Assembly (NCBI GenBank): GCA_003241385.1
Contig: QFPO01000014.1
Location: 88,733-152,732, forward strand
Reading direction: 5' to 3'
DNA from: Rhodanobacter denitrificans
GTDB lineage: Bacteria; Pseudomonadota; Gammaproteobacteria; Xanthomonadales; Rhodanobacteraceae
Length of the DNA: 64,000 nt
In this document: in pieces, positions 61,446-64,000 of the stretch
Position numbering within the stretch: the first letter of the stretch is position 1
Layout of the letters: each line of letters starts with the position of its first letter
Position numbers and translations under genes: made by a program
The notes under the pieces: model-generated
Seen by the model: the letters and a program-made list of their open reading frames with translations, nothing else
What the model was told of the DNA's origin: nothing
The model's database searches: none

Positions 61446-62414
61446 ATGCGCACCCTCGCCGTCGTCGTCCCCGCCTACAACGAAAGCGAAGGCCTCAACA
61501 CGTTCCACGACCGCCTCGCCGCGGTCTTCGACGGCATCGACGGTCTGGCCTGCTCGGTGCTCTACGTCGACGACGGCAGCCGCGACGACACCTGGCAGGT
61601 CATGGAGGCGCTGCGCGCACGCGACCCCCGCGTCGCGACGCTGCGGCTGTCGCGCAATTTCGGCAAGGAACTGGCGCTGACCGCCGGCCTCGACCACGTC
61701 GACGCCGACGCCGTCGTCGTGATCGACGCCGACCTGCAGGATCCGCCGGAACTGATCCCGACCTTCATCACGCACTGGGAGGAAGGCTACGACGTCGTCT
61801 ACGGCACGCGCGCCTCGCGCGCCGGCGAGACCGGCCTCAAGAAGCTGACGTCCTCGGCGTTCTACCGCGTGATGGACCGCCTCAGCCAGACGCCGATCCC
61901 GCGCGACACCGGCGATTTCCGCCTGCTGTCGCGGCGCGCCCTGCAGGCACTGGCGCAGGTGCGCGAACGCCAGCGTTTCATGAAGGGCCTGTTCACCTGG
62001 GTCGGCTACCGCCAGAAGGCCGTCGTCTACGACCGCGATCCGCGCTTCGCCGGCGAGAGCAAGTGGAACTACTGGCGGCTGTGGAACTTCGCGATCGACG
62101 GCATCACCTCGTTCTCGAGCGCGCCGCTCAAGATCGCGACCTACTTCGGCTTCACGGTCGCGCTGATCGCGTTCCTGTTCGGCATCTGGGTGCTGTGCAA
62201 GGCGATTCTCTACGGCGATCCGGTGCAGGGCTATCCGTCGTTGATGGTGGTGATCCTGTTCCTCGGCGGCGTCCAGCTGATGGCGCTCGGCGTGCTCGGC
62301 GAGTACATCGGCCGGCTCTATGTCGAGGCCAAGCAGCGCCCGCTCTACTTCATCGACGCCTGGCATCCGCCGCAGGCCGCCGCGATACAGGGCAAGGCGG
62401 CCGCTCCGGAGTAG
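61446..62414 (+). CDS. GtrB/DPM-like family 2 glycosyltransferase
   Basis: A 322-residue membrane-bound glycosyltransferase of the GtrB/ArnC/dolichol-phosphate-mannose-synthase type. The GT-A domain (1-230) has V-V-P-A-Y-N-E, L-Y-V-D-D-G-S, the D-A-D-L-Q-D-P motif (about 97-103) and a later F-A-G-E-S-K-W. Two C-terminal helices (about 233-256 and 265-290) anchor it. It moves a sugar from a nucleotide donor to undecaprenyl phosphate. No flippase (GtrA) gene is adjacent. A TAGGAT hexamer at 61413-61418 could be its -10. The gene is followed by the CBS gene 38 bases on, probably co-transcribed. Confidence 0.9.
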   Translation: MRTLAVVVPAYNESEGLNTFHDRLAAVFDGIDGLACSVLYVDDGSRDDTWQVMEALRARDPRVATLRLSRNFGKELALTAGLDHVDADAVVVIDADLQDPPELIPTFITHWEEGYDVVYGTRASRAGETGLKKLTSSAFYRVMDRLSQTPIPRDTGDFRLLSRRALQALAQVRERQRFMKGLFTWVGYRQKAVVYDRDPRFAGESKWNYWRLWNFAIDGITSFSSAPLKIATYFGFTVALIAFLFGIWVLCKAILYGDPVQGYPSLMVVILFLGGVQLMALGVLGEYIGRLYVEAKQRPLYFIDAWHPPQAAAIQGKAAAPE

Positions 62415-62452
62415 ACTGATCGTCCGTTCCGGTCGCGCAGCGAGGAGAGCCC

Positions 62453-62881
62453 ATGATCCTGGTCAGGCAGCTTCTGAACGATAAAGGCGATGCGATCTAC
62501 TCGACCGCACCGGACGCACCGGTGCTCGAGGCGATCCGCACGATGGCCGAGCGCAACGTCGGCGCCCTGCTGGTGCTCGACGGCGGCGCGCTCGTCGGCA
62601 TCGTGTCCGAGCGCGACTACACGCGCAAGGTGATCCTCATGGGCCGCTCGTCGGCGGACACGCCGGTCTCGGCGATCATGTCGGCGCCGGCGATCACGGT
62701 GTCCTCGAGCGACACGGTCGACCACTGCATGCAGGTCTGCACGCGCAGCCACGTCCGCCATCTGCCGGTGGTCGACGGCGGCGCGATCCTCGGCGTGCTG
62801 TCGATCGGCGACCTCGTCAAGGCCGTGATCAGCGAGCAGGCCGAGGAAATCGAGCATCTGCAGCGCTACATCGCCGGCTGA
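62453..62881 (+). CDS. CBS domain pair protein
   Basis: A 142-residue protein made of two CBS domains (about 15-70 and 80-138) with the repeat pattern V-L-E-A-I-R-T-M-A-E-R-N-V-G-A-L-L-V and H-L-P-V-V-D-G-G-A-I-L-G-V-L-S-I-G-D. Such stand-alone pairs bind adenine nucleotides and regulate partner enzymes or redox proteins. The partner is unknown; it follows the glycosyltransferase, and GAGGAGAG precedes its ATG. Confidence 0.9.
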   Translation: MILVRQLLNDKGDAIYSTAPDAPVLEAIRTMAERNVGALLVLDGGALVGIVSERDYTRKVILMGRSSADTPVSAIMSAPAITVSSSDTVDHCMQVCTRSHVRHLPVVDGGAILGVLSIGDLVKAVISEQAEEIEHLQRYIAG

Positions 62882-62940
62882 GCCGCGCGCCGGCACCCGA
62901 GCGCGGCTCGAGAGGCCGGGGATGCCAACCACGCGGACGC

Positions 62941-62967
62941 CGAGCGGCATCGGCCGGATGCCGCTCG
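62941..62967. terminator. hairpin between convergent CBS and methyltransferase genes
   Basis: 11-base perfect stem CGAGCGGCATC / GATGCCGCTCG with a 5-base loop. It lacks a T run on either side and lies in the 159-base gap between gene ends. Confidence 0.5.
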
Positions 62968-63040
62968 ATCGCGGCCGTACGCGTGCACTGGGGATCGGAA
63001 ACGCCGGACCCAGCCCGGCGGACGTCGCGCGATCGATCGC

Positions 63041-63694
63041 TCAGCGAGACGCCGGCGCGCGCGCCGGGACCGCGGTCGAGCGGTTGCGCGTGTAGGTGTA
63101 GACGGTCGCCGGCGGCACGTTGATCCAGGCGACCGAACCGCGCCGTGCGCTGAGCCCGAGCTCGGCCAGCAGCTCGCGCGAGACCGGACTGGCCGGGCCG
63201 TAGGTGAACTGGATCAGGCGCCCGTGCGGCGCCAGCACCGAGAACGCCGAGCGCAGGATGTCGCGCTGCATGCTGCGTGACATCGACAGCAGACCGAGAC
63301 CGCTGACGACCGCATCGGCCGGCCCCTGGTCGAGGAAATGCGTCCGGGTGGCCAGATCGGCCAGTTCGCGCGCGTCGCCGCGGATCACCTGCACGCCCGG
63401 GAATCGGTGCTGAAGCAGCCGGTGCAGCGCCTCGTTGAGCTCGACGACCATCAGGTCGGCAGGCGCGATGCCGTGCTCGAGCAAGGCCCGCGTGAACACA
63501 CCGGTGCCGCCGCCGAGCTCGATCACGCGCCGCGCGCCGACCGGCAGCTGCGAGACCATCGCCTTCGCCAGCTGCTTGCCCGACGGTGAGAACGCCGCCA
63601 TCGACAGCGGATTCTTGAGCCATTGCCGGAAGAACGTCCAGGCGACCGGCGACTCGCAAGTCGCCGCCGAGGCCTTTCGGCGGAAATGGCTCAT
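63041..63694 (-). CDS. class I SAM methyltransferase, phospholipid N-methyltransferase-like
   Basis: A 217-residue S-adenosylmethionine enzyme. Motif I is V-I-E-L-G-G-G-T-G-V-F-T (about residues 57-68), with the acidic loop V-V-E-L-N-E-A-L (about 84), I-R-G-D-A-R-E-L (about 105) and V-S-G-L-G-L-L-S (about 130). It resembles rhizobial-type phosphatidylethanolamine N-methyltransferase PmtA, which methylates PE toward phosphatidylcholine, but small rRNA-like methyltransferases share the fold. The ATG at 63694 begins M-S-H-F-R-R-K, ahead of the domain. Its role in PC synthesis is likely but unproven. Confidence 0.75.
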   Translation of the reverse strand: MSHFRRKASAATCESPVAWTFFRQWLKNPLSMAAFSPSGKQLAKAMVSQLPVGARRVIELGGGTGVFTRALLEHGIAPADLMVVELNEALHRLLQHRFPGVQVIRGDARELADLATRTHFLDQGPADAVVSGLGLLSMSRSMQRDILRSAFSVLAPHGRLIQFTYGPASPVSRELLAELGLSARRGSVAWINVPPATVYTYTRNRSTAVPARAPASR

Positions 63695-63822
63695 GGACGA
63701 TACCGGCAGGGCGAAGGCCGCATCATACCGCCCCGGCTCGCCCGCAACGCAAGAGGGGGCGTCCAAAAAGGAGGGACTTCCCCCCTTCCGCATCTATCGG
63801 CGAGCCGATCGTTCGTGTCGCC

Positions 63823-63906
63823 CGCTTTCGCTCCCGCCCCTGCTTCCGCTCCTGCCGTAGCTCTCGCTCCTGCCGTAGCCTTCGCTTTTGCCGTTGCTTT
63901 TGCTCC
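63823..63906. repeat. degenerate hexanucleotide tandem array, about 14 units
   Basis: Fourteen successive six-base units with consensus (T/C)-G-C-(T/C)-(T/C)-(T/C), such as CGCTTT, CGCTCC, TGCCGT, TGCTTT. Units TGCCGT and CGCTCC recur. Similar tracts between genes are frequent in Lysobacterales. The other strand is A/G/C only apart from AGC steps. Confidence 0.7.
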
Positions 63907-63961
63907 TGGCTGTTGGTGCGCCTAAAGCGAGCCGAGCATCGCAGGTCGCCCAGGCCGAAGA

Positions 63962-63998
63962 GCTGCCCCGTGTCTGAGCGCCAGCGAGTTGGGGCAGC
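63962..63998. repeat. inverted repeat after the hexanucleotide array
   Basis: GCTGCCCC (63962-63969) and GGGGCAGC (63991-63998) enclose 21 bases containing CTGAGCGCCAGCGAG. It may be the edge of a repeated intergenic element that continues beyond the window. Confidence 0.4.
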
Positions 63999-64000
63999 GT

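Larger units (their letters stand above)
63695..64000. other. intergenic region with hexanucleotide tract and palindrome
   Basis: Upstream of the methyltransferase gene; no gene visible to the window end. It contains the 14-unit hexanucleotide array (63823-63906) and the inverted repeat GCTGCCCC ... GGGGCAGC (63962-63998). Confidence 0.5.

Noticed and set aside
63823..63906. CRISPR-like repeats at the right end
   Set aside because: The period is six bases with no spacers; it is a simple tandem array. No cas gene is nearby.

Overview
This is a very GC-rich chromosomal window, densely packed with genes, from a gammaproteobacterium. Several things point to the Lysobacterales (Xanthomonadales): FadE-type acyl-CoA dehydrogenase, GTP-dependent PEP carboxykinase, the order uvrC-pgsA-tRNA-Gly-tRNA-Cys, the order ybhP-clsB-ybhN, a ribosomal oxygenase (RoxA) gene, and secreted proteins carrying a D-R-x-F-x-D-G-F-E tail. 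A Rhodanobacteraceae-like genus is my guess; I cannot prove it from the sequence. No phage, CRISPR array or intact transposon was seen.

Layout. 0-5.7 kb: fatty-acid catabolism (partial fadE, an alpha/beta hydrolase and a divergent TetR regulator with two matching operators), then pckG. 5.8-7.8 kb: ECF sigma factor, anti-sigma factor and DUF4097 protein. 7.9-11.7 kb: a translation-linked operon of prfC, roxA and a two-domain GNAT protein. 11.8-16.2 kb: secreted subtilisin-like protease and a sulfotransferase. 16.4-21.9 kb: alkaline-phosphatase-superfamily cluster (small YIGPGAG membrane protein, AlkP-family lipoprotein, EMC3-like membrane protein, and facing them a sulfatase-like TPR lipoprotein plus a glutaredoxin-like protein). 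22-24.1 kb: two secreted proteins of lower GC. 24.2-31.2 kb: sdaA, the ybhN/clsB/ybhP operon, a PQQ-type sugar dehydrogenase fused to a PEBP domain, and a small membrane protein. 31.2-36.7 kb: one long minus-strand operon kdsB, LMW phosphatase, NHLRC2-like protein, uvrC, pgsA, tRNA-Gly, tRNA-Cys. 37-41.4 kb: EamA transporter, ispG and a TolB/TPR membrane protein.

41.4-45.2 kb is the only clearly accessory stretch: low gene density, a secreted endonuclease I flanked by two related palindromic repeats, a decayed IS transposase, and tRNA-Val. 45.4-50.5 kb: a three-gene minus operon (polytopic membrane protein, NPP-type phosphodiesterase, PilZ-like protein) and a DUF6624 pseudogene. 50.5-56.5 kb: aceF and lpdA of pyruvate dehydrogenase, separated by two secreted beta-propeller-like genes. 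56.8-64 kb: ABC ATPase and a permease fused to an M1 aminopeptidase, a GtrB/DPM-type glycosyltransferase, a CBS protein, a methyltransferase, and a degenerate hexanucleotide repeat.

How the genes work together: most of the window is housekeeping (gluconeogenesis and PDH, isoprenoid and Kdo synthesis, phospholipid synthesis, DNA repair, translation termination). The more novel material is in the cell envelope: three AlkP-superfamily enzymes in two clusters with uncharacterised membrane partners, and a set of unrelated secreted proteins sharing one short terminal motif.
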